Positions 55,770-64,000 of a stretch of DNA of 64,000 nucleotides are shown piece by piece. Numbering within the stretch: the stretch's first letter is position 1; the number at the start of each line of letters is the position of its first letter. The notes beneath the pieces are model-generated. The model did not search any database, was not told the origin of the DNA, and was given only the letters and a program-made list of their open reading frames with translations. The stretch is from assembly GCA_009667805.1 (NCBI GenBank), contig CM019064.1, positions 80,578,675 through 80,642,674 of the forward strand, read 5' to 3'. The translations under genes and the position numbers were made by a program. Source of the DNA: Leptobrachium leishanense. Lineage: Eukaryota; Chordata; Amphibia; Anura; Megophryidae.

Positions 55770-57582
55770 GTGGTACTCTGCAGAAGTGGCCAAAATAGTG
55801 AAGAACAAAAAGATAGCATTCAATAATTATAGAACAACTCAGAGTGAAGAAGATAGGCAAACCTATAAGATTAGGCAGAAAGAGGCAAAGCAATTTATAA
55901 GGGCTTCCAAAGCACACGCAGAAGAGAAAATAGCTCAGTCAGTAAAAAAGGGGGACAACTTTTTTTAGATACATAAACGAGAAAAGTAAAACAAGGATTA
56001 GATTAAAAACTAAGGAAGGTATGTAGAAAAGTCTCGCTGACTGCCTCAATGAATATTTTTGTTCAGTCTTTGCAGAAGAAAAGGAAGGAAAGGGACCTCA
56101 GTTAGGAGGAAACACTAACGAGACAATTACATATTAGTTTACAGAGGAGGAGGTTCGACAGCAGCTGTCTAAAGTAAAGACAAATAAATCAATGGGGCCT
56201 GATGGGATCCACCCTAAATTATTAAAAGAGCTTAGTGATGTAATAGCAAAACCGTTAACAGATTTATTTAACCAATCCTTGCTAACGGGAGTCGTCCCAG
56301 AAGACTGGAAATTAGCAAATGTTGTGCCCATTCACAAGAAGGGTAGTAGGGAGGAATCGGAACTATAGGCCAGTTAGTCTTACGTCAGTAGTGGGGAAAT
56401 TAATGGAAACCATGTTAAAGGAAAGGATTGTTGAACATCTAAAAACACAGATTACAGGATCCGAAACAACATGGGTTTACCTCAGGGAGATCATGCCAAA
56501 CTAATCTTATTGATTTTTTTTTTTTTTTGATTGGGTGACAAAAATAAGACAAAAGGTGGTGCAGTAGACATTGCTTATTTAGATTTCAGTAAGGCTTTTG
56601 ATACTGTTCCGCATAGAAGGCTTATCAATAAATTGCAATCTTTGAGCTTGGATTCCAATATTGTTGACTGGATTAGGCAGTGGCTGAGTGACCGGCAACA
56701 GAGGGTTGTGGTAAATGGAGTTTATTCAGCGCAAGGTCTTGTTACCAGTGGGGTACCTCAGGGGTCAGTACTTGGACCCATTCTCTTTAATATTTTTATT
56801 AGTGATATTGCAGAAGGTATTAATGGAAAAGTATGTCTTTATGCTGATGACACAAAGATTTGCAACAGGGTTGACGTTCCTGGAGGGATCAACCAAATGA
56901 TTTAGGTAAACTAAAAAAATGGTCGGAGCTGTGGCAATTGAGTTTTAATGTGAATAAGTGCAAGATAATGCACCTGGGATGTAAAAACCCAAGGGCTGAA
57001 TATAGAATATTTGATACAGTCCTAACCTCAACATCTGAGGAAAGGGATTTAGGGGTTATTATTTCAGAGGATCTAAGGGTAAGTAGTCAATGTAATAGAG
57101 CAGCAGGAATTGCTAGCAGAATGCTTGGTTGTGTAGGGAGAGGTATTAGCAGTAGGAAAAGGGAGGTGCTCATGCCACTGTACAGAGCACTGGTGAGACC
57201 TCACTTGGAGTACTGTGTGCAGTACTGGAGACCGTATCTCCAGAAGGATATAGACCTCTTAGAGAGAGTTCAGAGAAGGGCTACTAAAATGGTGTACGGC
57301 TTGAAGGAGAAAAGTTACCAAGAAAGGCTTAATGATCTTCACATGTACAGCTTGGAAAAAAGAGGAGATATGATAGAAACATTTAAATACGTAAAGGGAA
57401 TCCACAAGGTAGAGGAAGGGAGTATATTTAAAAGGAAACCAAGTAGCAAAACAAGAGGACATAGTCTTAGATTAGAGGGGCAAAGGTTTAAAAGTAACAT
57501 CAGGAAGCATTATTTTACTGAGGGTGGTGGATACATGGAACAGTCTTCCAGTAGAAGTGGTAGAGGCCAAAACAGTAATTGA
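55770..57582 (+). pseudogene. CR1 ORF2, reverse transcriptase part
   Basis: Continues the ORF2 split by the hAT element: a basic pre-RT segment (KIRQKEAKQF), then SMGPDGIHPKLLKEL, VVPEDWKLANVVPIHKKG, and the core at 56531-56905 with [29 protein letters not shown] and the active-site box LYADDTKIC. The C-terminal part at 56938-57582 follows in another frame. At least four frameshifts or stops occur, and a T run at 56516-56528 interrupts the fingers region. It is inactive although all catalytic boxes are readable. Confidence 0.9.
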
Positions 57583-57794
57583 ATTTAAGCAAGCATGGGA
57601 TAGGCATAAGGCTATCCTAAACATAAGATAAATCCAGTTAAAGTATCCATGTAATTGGGCCGAAAGGTTCTTATCTGCCGACATTTTTCTATGTTTCTAG
57701 TGGGCACCCAGTGCTTTCAAATCTCCCCCAGCACTATGACTGTAGGGAAGGAAGAGTGCTATGATGCAGCAGACTGCTGGATAAAGTGCACGTA

Positions 57795-58010
57795 TTTATT
57801 TTTTCTTTGAGAACGGATTTTACCAGGAAGGATACCTTGAGATTTCTCTAGTTTTCAAGTATGTCCTGGGTGGCGAGTATTAGGTGTCTTGCCCAAGCAC
57901 CTCGTTAGGTGTTTTGCCCAAGGACACTTACTGGAGAGGTGCTCGTCGGGATCGAACCCATGACTCCAGGCTCTCTCCACGCAGAGCAGTGATGTTACAG
58001 ATGTTCTTGC
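57795..58010 (-). mobile_element. tRNA-derived SINE with Rex/L2-type LINE tail
   Basis: On the reverse strand the head has a pol III B box (GGGTTCGATCCC, near 57950-57960) about 30 nt after an A-box-like CTGCTCTGCGTGG. The body has TGTCCTTGGGCA. The tail ACCCAGGACATACTTGAAAA plus TATCCTTCCTGGTAAAAT equals the 3' end of the LINE at 34895-35960. Tail sharing implies that the LINE's RT moved the SINE. Confidence 0.7.
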
Positions 58011-58146
58011 CCTAAAGTATCACTTTAAACAGATCTGCAAAATCTAAACAGTGCTGGGTAAACTCTACAGCATAGATTCTAGACTAGATCAAGAAAAGCT
58101 TTTAATTTTTTTTTTTTTTCCCTTCTCCATTCCCATCTGTTTCCAG

Positions 58147-58228
58147 ACACTGACGAAAACTTCACTATGAACGAGAAACAGGTTTTTACTGAAGCGTTAT
58201 GCAAGGAATCTGACTTACAGGAAGGAGA
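58147..58228 (+). CDS. AIFM3-like: AIFM3-like gene, exon before the Rieske domain
   Basis: AIFM3-family proteins join an N-terminal Rieske [2Fe-2S] domain to a flavin-dependent NADH-type reductase. This 82-bp exon has a good acceptor (pyrimidine tract, TTTCCAG) and donor (GA/GTGAGT). In the frame required by the next exon it reads TDENFT, then MNEKQVFTEALCKESDLQEG and E. The segment from about ALCKESDLQ corresponds to the start of the AIFM3 Rieske region (family pattern CxVxDLxxGxMRE). The ATG at 58167 has A at -3 and could be the start if the upstream exon is untranslated; otherwise the frame enters from an unseen exon with one leading base. The true N-terminus is unknown. Confidence 0.75.
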
Positions 58229-59750
58229 GTGAGTATTGACCAGCGCTGGTATAAGACCCTTTCATGTCTGTGGCGCCTGGTGAACGTTTAAGGAATTTGT
58301 CTTAATGCCTGTGTCTCTAAAGCTCACCTTCTGCCCTAAAACCGCATTAAAGGGTTAAATTGTACAGATCTAATCCAGCATATGTGTTCAATGTCGTTTA
58401 ATCTCCATGAGGCCATTCATGCCACACTCAACATTTTTGCAGGGTTACCTTACCACCGTGGAAGTGTCGCTGCTGCAGGGTTGGGAATGCTTTTTATTTA
58501 ATAGTTTAGAGCACCTCTCCAGATAAACTATGGTTATGTCAGCCTCTGCCAGAACAGCCCTGCGTTTCAATCCATGTAGAAAATCCATCTCGTGCTCCAC
58601 TTCTGGATGACAGAATGCAGTCTGTATTCAGAAGTTCGTTAAATGGCTGCTAAAGTGTAAGTTCACCTGCCAACATTACAGAAAACCACTTGGGGTGAGA
58701 ACCGAATGCAATGACAGAATATAAATGTATAGTTTCATTGTATAACCAGTGCCAAATTAACTCCCTTAATGGAGCAAAAACAAAACATGGAGGGGACAGC
58801 AGCGACTATGACCCGACTTGAAAAATGCAGAAAGCTATTAAGAACACCATATTAGCCCTGGATATAGCAGATCAATGTACAGATTTTCTTTTTTGTGTAA
58901 GTGGGGCTGCATATTGAGTCCTGCACAGGACTTTTTTTATTTATTTAAATAAAAAATCTGGACATAATGCATGGCTATTGCAGTACCGTACATTTTTTTG
59001 TTTTTGTTTTTTTTTAACTGCAGTGAGTGACCCCAGAGCTCTCCCTGTGTTCTGACCTTTCAATGGCTAGTGTAATGCAGTAGTAAATGTTGTTGAGCTT
59101 TTTGTTACATGAAGCAGCCCCCTATCCTCAGTGTAACAGGAGTGAGATCTCGACCTTTAGTTTCTCCCAAGGAGCATACAAATATTGCCTTAATTAGACC
59201 TGCATTAGAGCTTTCATACACCAGGTTTCATTGTATTACAATGCAAACCAAGCATACATACTTCTGTTAATGGCACACCACTGGCAGAGCCCAAAATATC
59301 CACTGGATAAAGGGGTGCTCTGCATTATACGTTTAATCCTTTAACATTAAAGGGAGACTCTAACCACCATGATCACTTAAGTGAATTTTATATATTCATG
59401 TTCCCTGACCTGCAGTCCCATCCGCCCCCCCCCCCCATGGCGATACGCTACAGAGTTCTTCCCATTCACTTGCAGGCTGTCACTCAAACTACTTTCCAGG
59501 CTTCAGAGATTGGGGTTCATTTTGAGCCAGAAACCATTTTAGAGGTTTTGCTGCTTTCAATGCTAAGTTTTGCATTATCGGCTGTGTGCATGCGCATTGA
59601 TCTTCAGGGGACTGGTGTCGAGCAGCTTTTTACTGCGAACCTCATCTCAGTCCCCCCTTAATTTAGCCTACAGGGACATGTAAGGGCTGGTTTGATCTGC
59701 TACATTTTTTTTATTTGAACATTAACTCCTTCCTTCCCATGTCTCTGCAG
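58229..59750 (+). other. Intron of the AIFM3-like gene
   Basis: The 1.5-kb intron is bounded by GTGAGT and CTCTGCAG. I see no further exon in it; an open frame at 59398-59661 has no family resemblance. Confidence 0.7.
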
Positions 59751-59860
59751 AATGCGGGAGTTTGAGGTTCAGGGACATCCCATTCTCTTGGTGAAACACG
59801 ATGGGAAATTCAGTGCTGTCGGCAGCAAGTGTTCGCACTACGGAGCTCCGCTAATAAAAG
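59751..59860 (+). CDS. AIFM3-like: AIFM3-like gene, Rieske exon A
   Basis: A 110-bp exon with acceptor CTCTGCAG and donor AAAG/GTAATT. It encodes [20 protein letters not shown] followed by [17 protein letters not shown] (last Gly split). Cys and His of CSH form half of the Rieske [2Fe-2S] ligand set. The pattern MRExxV...LLVK...KC.HYGAPL.KG is that of AIFM3 and its fish/amphibian paralogues (AIFM4, AIFM5), so I leave the paralogue open. The frame is also open across the donor into the intronic LINE, which would matter only if the intron were retained. Confidence 0.9.
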
Positions 59861-59906
59861 GTAATTTGCTATTCTGTTTGTGTGTCTGTGATTGTGTAAT
59901 GCTCAT

Positions 59907-61246
59907 TGTGTATTCTATTCTCATCCTGCTTGACCTCTCGGCTGCTTTTGACACTGTTGACCACGCCCTCCTTCTACAGACCCTCAACTCTCTGGGTCTC
60001 GGTGACACTGCACTTGCTTGGGTTGACTCCTATTTATCCATCATGTCCTTCTGTGTGTCCTTTGCTGGTAACTCCTCCTCCTCATTGCCTCTACCTCAAG
60101 GCTCTGTCCTTGGTCCTCTGCTCTTTTCCATCTACACCTCCTCCCTGGGCAAAATCATCAACCGCTTTGGCTTTAATTACCACCTCTACGCTGATGACAC
60201 TCAGATCTACCTCTCTACCCCTGATCTCTCTCCCCCGGTCCTTTCAAAAGTCAGTGACGGTTTATCTGGCATCTCCTCCTGGATGGCCTCCCACCACCTA
60301 AAGATCAACATGTCGAAGACTGAACTCCTACTTATTCCTCCCTCCAATGCCTCCCCACCTCCTGACTTCTCTATCACGGTGGAGGGTATCACCATCTCCC
60401 CATCAAACCAAGTTCGCTGCCTTGGAGTTACACTTGACTCTGCTTTCCTTCATCCCCCACATCAATTCTCTTTCCTCCTCCTGCCAATACCAACTGCGTA
60501 ATATTTCCAGAATTCGGCCATTTCTTACCGCTGTCACCACAAAACAACTCATACACGCCCTGGTAATCTCCCGACTCGACTATTGCAATAATCTCTTATC
60601 TGGCCTCCCTCTGTCCCGCCTCTCCCCCTACAATCCATCCTGAACGCCTCCGCCAGGCTAATTCACCTCACCCGCCGCTCTGTCTCTGCCGCTCCCCTCT
60701 GCGAGTCCCTTCACTGGCTCCCCATCCACTACAGAATTAAGTTCAAAATCCTTATCCTTACCTACAAAAGCCTCACTAACTCAGCTCCCCACTACCTGTC
60801 CTCACTAATCACCAAATACACCCCAGCCCGCTCCCTAAGGTCAAACAGTGACCTGCGCCTAGCTTCTCCCCGCATCACCTCTTCCCATGATAGACTGCAG
60901 GATTTCTCACGCGCAGCCCCTACTCTCTGGAACGCTCTCCCTCGCACTGTCAGACTTTCCCCTAACTTCTCTTCCTTCAAACGCTCCCTTAAAACATTCC
61001 TATTTAGGGAAGCCTACCACCCAACTCACTGACGCAACCATCAATCACTCTCACCTTACAGTCCTCTCCTCCTGTTTCCAACCCCAACCCTCCCAGATTG
61101 TGAGTTCCTACGGGAAGAGGGCCCTCATCTCCTCCTGTACTGTTTGTCATATGTTGTTCAATGTATTGTAACCCTGTCTATACTGTGCTTATTGTACAGT
61201 GCTGCGGAATATGCTGGCGCTTTATAAATAAAGAATAATAATAATA
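59907..61246 (+). pseudogene. L2 LINE, RT half, inserted in the intron
   Basis: A 5'-truncated L2 element. The RT reads [38 protein letters not shown] and [12 protein letters not shown] in the first frame. After frameshifts near 60450 and 60640 come LVISRLDYCNNLLSGLP, LHWLPIHYRIKFKILILTYK and FLFREAYHPTH. The 3' tail ends GCGCTTTATAAATAAAGAAT with (AAT)n. It lies in the same orientation as the host gene, so its RT strand is transcribed with the pre-mRNA. Confidence 0.9.
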
Positions 61247-61283
61247 ATAATGCTGCATTTACTATGCCCTATTCTAATTGCAG

Positions 61284-61393
61284 GAGTCCTGTCCGGTGAT
61301 AGGGTGCGGTGTCCCTGGCATGGTGCCTGCTTCAATATAAAATCGGGAGACATTGAGGAATACCCTGGGCTGGATAGCTTGCCTTGCTTTGAG
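61284..61393 (+). CDS. AIFM3-like: AIFM3-like gene, Rieske exon B
   Basis: A 110-bp exon, acceptor TAATTGCAG, donor GAG/GTAAGG, ending on a codon boundary. It encodes (G)VLSGDRVRCPWHGACFN, then IKSGDIEEYPGLDSLPCFE. CPWH supplies the second Cys and His ligands of the Rieske cluster, so the cluster-binding site CSH...CPWH is complete across two exons. GACFN...SGD.E..PGLDSL is highly specific for the AIFM3 family. Later exons (FAD/NAD domains) are not found before 64000. Confidence 0.93.
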
Positions 61394-61748
61394 GTAAGGG
61401 GAGGTTTGCCTTTTGGGCATGTCTAAAAATGGGTATGTTTTTTTTTTTTTTTTTTTGCCTTGTTTGAGTCCCCTGACTCTTAAAATCTCTAATCTTAAAT
61501 AAAAATTTGTCTACCAAAACAGTCTAACTGTTCAATGAATCGATTAACGAAGAGACAACTCTCCATTATTGATGAATGTTGTTAATATATAATCTTTGTA
61601 CAGCACGCACGGTTTAGAGTTAGACAAGTTAAACATTAGTAATAGAGGGGTTTGTGAGGTTCCTGAGGACTAGCAACAGCACTAGTGGCCTGCTCTCCAG
61701 TGGGTCCCACTCCAGGTCTCACAAGGTTTTCACTAGAGTGTGTCATGA

Positions 61749-62118
61749 GGCTCAGGTCAGACGAGCGCACTGATCACGTCCGTGTTGCCGCACATCTGTA
61801 CATCCGTTATAGCCTATAATTATGACCAATGGAGCCCCACACACAAAGTACGGCCGCACCAAACTGCAGACGCATAACGGACGCGGCAAACGGACGCAGG
61901 TTAGGTGCGGAGTGCGCTGCATCCGCAACGTCTGCATAGCTTTGTGTGTGAGTGATGGAACGAATTCTGACGTCCTGCATTTTTGACACATGTTTTTCAT
62001 ATTTTCCCTTGTAAATCAGTCAAAAATAACGTCAGTCACAAACTGACTGTGTGGCCACTACCTTGTCAGTCAGAAAGTGCATCCGTTGTGCACAGAATGT
62101 GCTCGTCTGACCCGAGCC
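61749..62118. mobile_element. Harbinger-type MITE, uninterrupted copy
   Basis: Ends GGCTCAGGTCAGACGAGCGC and GTGCTCGTCTGACCCGAGCC. Flanks are TGA and TTA, an eroded TNA duplication. The same family, split by hAT-3, is at 40799-42708. Confidence 0.85.
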
Positions 62119-62121
62119 TTA

Positions 62122-62292
62122 CAGGGACAACTGCTCCATATGCAAATCATACTATTACACCCAGAAAGGGTGGCCAGTACTGACTGCCAAGGACGTCATT
62201 CCTGCACGAGATGAGCAACAACCCCATACTATCGTTTTGGCCACCCTTTTTGGGGGTAGTAGTCTGATTTGCATATGTAGCAGTTGTCACGG
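62122..62292. mobile_element. Hairpin MITE
   Basis: Arms carry ACAACTGCTCCATATGCAAA and its inverse (TTTGCATATGTAGCAGTTGT), then GGGTGGCCA and TGGCCACCC. It is adjacent to the right end of the Harbinger MITE. Confidence 0.75.
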
Positions 62293-62401
62293 TATTGGCA
62301 CAATCGAGCTAAAAACTTTAGAGCAGGCCACTAGTGCCGTTGCTTTTTCTCAGGACCCTCACAAACCTCTTCTCATTACACGTTAACCTCAGACTCTGGT
62401 T

Positions 62402-62795
62402 TGCAGCTGGTTGCTGAAGTCGTACCTGTTATACTTGCCTATGTGTATTCCTAACCAAATTGTCTGACCGTTGCACTCTGAGTCAGTTGGCCTCTGAGCA
62501 ACGGTCATTCAGCTGCTCTGCTGTATATTCTAATAAAACCAGCAGCACGCTTATCCTTAATTCTGCATCTGAGAGTCATTGGCATAAACGTCCCAGTAGC
62601 ACGAAGCCTAATCCTTACAAATGCTGCTGCTTTACTCTATGGTTTAGTTCTAGGGCTATTTTGTGTCTTTTTTTTCTTCGTTTACAAGTGTAGTAGAACT
62701 TTAGCACAGACCCTGGGGTACTGGCATTCTGTATAGGCGCTGGAGTCATGTGCCTCCACCTTCCTTCTTTTTTGTTTAAGAGAGGCCATTCCCTC
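62402..62795. other. Intronic, nothing recognised
   Basis: An AATAAA at about 62531 in CTAATAAAACC may belong to an LTR or tail remnant; no boundaries are visible. Confidence 0.35.
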
Positions 62796-63135
62796 TTAGG
62801 CCCCCGGCACACGAGCGGTAATTTTGCGTCCGTCTGTGCGCAAAATTTGACGTCCGTTGTAGATTTTCAATGAAGTAAATGTGAACACCACACGATGCAC
62901 TTGCGCACTGTTTCACGCACGGCATTCACATACTGCTACGGACGCGAAAATGGCATGGACGTAAAAAAGCTAGACGGACGTGGGAACTACGTGCTGCTTC
63001 CTGTGGGCGTAAACAATTGCGCAAGTGTGAAGGCCGACACGCTGCAGCATCTGCGTCCATCTTCTCACCTTCTCCTCGCTGTTGTCCTTGTGAGACCTTG
63101 TAGGAGCCTGCAAAACCCTGTGGGAGCCCCCCAGG

Positions 63136-63310
63136 ATGACCATCGATGTCGAAGAGCTCATCCATCTGGTACAGCAACACCCACAATTGTGGGACACCGC
63201 TGATCAAGATTACAAAGAAAAGGTGAAAAAAGGAAATGCCTGGTGTGTTGTCACCAAACCTCGATTTCCAAAGTATGACTCCTGGAGTGAAAGTCAACAA
63301 AAAATCAAGG
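63136..63310 (+). CDS. Harbinger Myb/SANT-like (MADF) accessory protein, first exon
   Basis: In Harbinger elements the Myb-like protein binds the transposon ends and helps bring the transposase into the nucleus. The frame starts MTIDVEELIHLVQQHPQLWD, followed by DQDYKEKVKKGNAWCVV. This matches the first two helices of a MADF/Myb-like domain (acidic start, LIxLVxxxPxLWD, YKxxxKK). The match fades after about residue 40. A donor-like AAG/GTATCT follows at 63309. The ATG context is AGGATGA. The remainder should lie in a further exon, which I cannot identify before 64000. Confidence 0.72.
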
Positions 63311-63626
63311 TATCTGTCTATACATATAGAATCAATTCCCACTCGGTCTTGGTGTAAACATTTCCGCCTCCAGCGCCCAGCATACGCAAATTTCCACACG
63401 CCAGGCTAAAGCTTATTATATAAAAGAGAAACACCATAGAATGCAAATGAAAACTCAGGTTAACTAATTATATACATTTTAATTAACAAGTATTTGCAAT
63501 GAAGACTTGTGAGATAGAAGAAAACACACAGTATTTACATTAGATCCTCCCCATCTGCCATGCTATTTGACCACCATCTGACATAAAAAATTCGGCCAAC
63601 ATGTCTCAAACGAAAGTTGGCTCTAT

Positions 63627-64000
63627 TTACATTTTGAGGTGCGGTGCTCTCAGTCCTCGAAGCCAGCAATATTTAAAGTCTTCAAAAATGTAGCCGTTTC
63701 GGCTTCTGACAAAGTTGTGTAATACACAACAGCATTTTACAATATCTACTGCAAAATCCACATTTACACACAATGGGCGATTGAAAAATGCGCCATTTAT
63801 TACTCTGGATACCAAAGGAGCATTCCACATAGCGTCCAGCTCTGGACAGACGATCATTGAAAACACGTTTCTTCTCGTTCAACTGTGTTCCAGAATATGG
63901 ACACAGTAAATTAGGGGACAGTCCAAATGCCTCGTCCCCCACAAAGGCAAATGGTACAGAAGTGTCTGTGCCAGGTAACTTTTTTGGGAGAGGTATGCTC
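63627..64000 (-). pseudogene. Harbinger DDE transposase (HARBI1-like), C-terminal part, frameshifted
   Basis: Reverse strand entering from beyond 64000. The frame holds GDEAFGLSPNLLCPYSG (catalytic Asp region) and RLSRAGRYVECSFGI with the catalytic Glu region (VEC.FGI), then NKWRIFQSPI. One frameshift at about 63780 moves to the frame with VNVDFAVDIVKCCCVLHNFV and RSRNGYIFED, the usual HARBI1 C-terminus. Only this single frameshift is visible, so the element is recently dead or near-intact. The N-terminal half is outside the window. Confidence 0.88.

Larger units (their letters stand above)
51439..57700 (+). mobile_element. CR1-type LINE, nearly full length, split by hAT-2b
   Basis: The order is a 5' region with the duplicated phrase AAGTGAAGTCTTCAAAGTGA (51439, 51720), an esterase-type ORF1, EN-RT ORF2, and a CR1-like 3' tail (CCGAAAGGTTCTTATCTGCC, about 57660, then TTTTCTATGTTTCTA). 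Frameshifts disrupt both ORFs. The hAT element at 53702-55766 interrupts ORF2 between endonuclease and RT. The true 5' end is uncertain. Confidence 0.85.
61606..62401. mobile_element. Inverted-repeat element with two nested MITEs
   Basis: Left arm (about 61610-61700) and right arm (about 62320-62400) share, inverted, GGTTTGTGAGG, TCCTGAG and GCACTAGTGGCCTGCTCT. Between them sit the Harbinger MITE (61749-62118) and the hairpin MITE (62122-62292). The original element was probably a simple hairpin of about 0.2 kb. Confidence 0.7.
62799..64000. mobile_element. Two-gene PIF/Harbinger transposon, left part (runs past window end)
   Basis: It begins GGCCCCCGGCACACGAGCGG after TTA (62796-62798), the Harbinger target type. 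The first 250 bp have many ACGTCCG and GGACG phrases also found in the MITEs of this window. Inside are a Myb/MADF-type gene (+) and a DDE transposase (-), the gene pair that defines Harbinger. The right end is outside. Confidence 0.88.

Noticed and set aside
57940..57975. A functional tRNA gene
   Set aside because: Only B-box and A-box-like sequences are present, joined to a SINE body and LINE tail; no cloverleaf can be closed by eye.

Overview
The window looks like repeat-dense vertebrate nuclear DNA, most likely from a frog. The grounds are three split, conserved exons of a vertebrate AIFM3-family gene, together with L1, CR1, L2/Rex-type LINEs, Tc1, hAT, PIF/Harbinger, TTAA-targeting elements and solo LTRs. 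The species is not determinable from sequence alone. Nearly all long open frames here are transposon proteins or read-throughs of tandem repeats.

Host gene. Three exons of an AIFM3-like Rieske/flavoprotein oxidoreductase lie on the + strand at 58147-58228, 59751-59860 and 61284-61393. They splice in one frame and complete the [2Fe-2S] Rieske motif; the reductase part must lie beyond 64000. A GC-rich stretch at about 45390-45620 with GC box, inverted CCAAT box and a strong splice donor is a candidate promoter and first exon.

Region by region. 1-6.2 kb: a TTAA MITE, an 18-bp array between inverted repeats, a hAT MITE, a Harbinger MITE, an L2 tail, and a 21-bp array of splice-donor-like units. 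6.6-12.9 kb: three solo LTRs with perfect target duplications, a TTAA element and Harbinger MITEs. 14.3-16.6 kb: a CR1-like tail and a hAT element (8-bp duplication CCGATGAG) filled by a minisatellite. 16.9-30 kb: a retroposon with 15-bp duplications, then a three-level nest: a decayed L1 (18777-29987) holding a hAT element (20440-28251), which holds an apparently full-length L1 (20702-26822) with both ORFs open; a solo LTR sits in the outer L1. 30-36.6 kb: hairpin MITEs, Harbinger MITEs and a Rex/L2 LINE fragment. 36.6-39.3 kb: a Tc1 element with a broken transposase and a TTAA element inserted in its right end. 39.3-40.6 kb: AT-rich tandem units of 170-190 bp. 40.8-42.7 kb: a Harbinger MITE split by a hAT element carrying a 25-bp array. 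44-50.5 kb: Tc1 remnants, a solo LTR and MITEs. 50.9-57.7 kb: a TA-flanked palindromic element and a CR1 LINE (esterase-type ORF1, EN-RT ORF2) split by a second copy of the 20440 hAT element. 57.8-58 kb: a tRNA-derived SINE. 59.9-61.2 kb: an L2 LINE in an intron. 61.6-64 kb: nested hairpin MITEs and the left part of a two-gene Harbinger transposon (Myb/MADF protein and DDE transposase).

Main theme. Four non-autonomous hAT-type elements share an internal tandem module of about 55-60 bp, and two of them also carry large private minisatellites. One of those shares a CACGTG-containing block with the unrelated TA-flanked palindrome. This is the best candidate here for an undescribed element biology. 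It is inferred from sequence pattern only.
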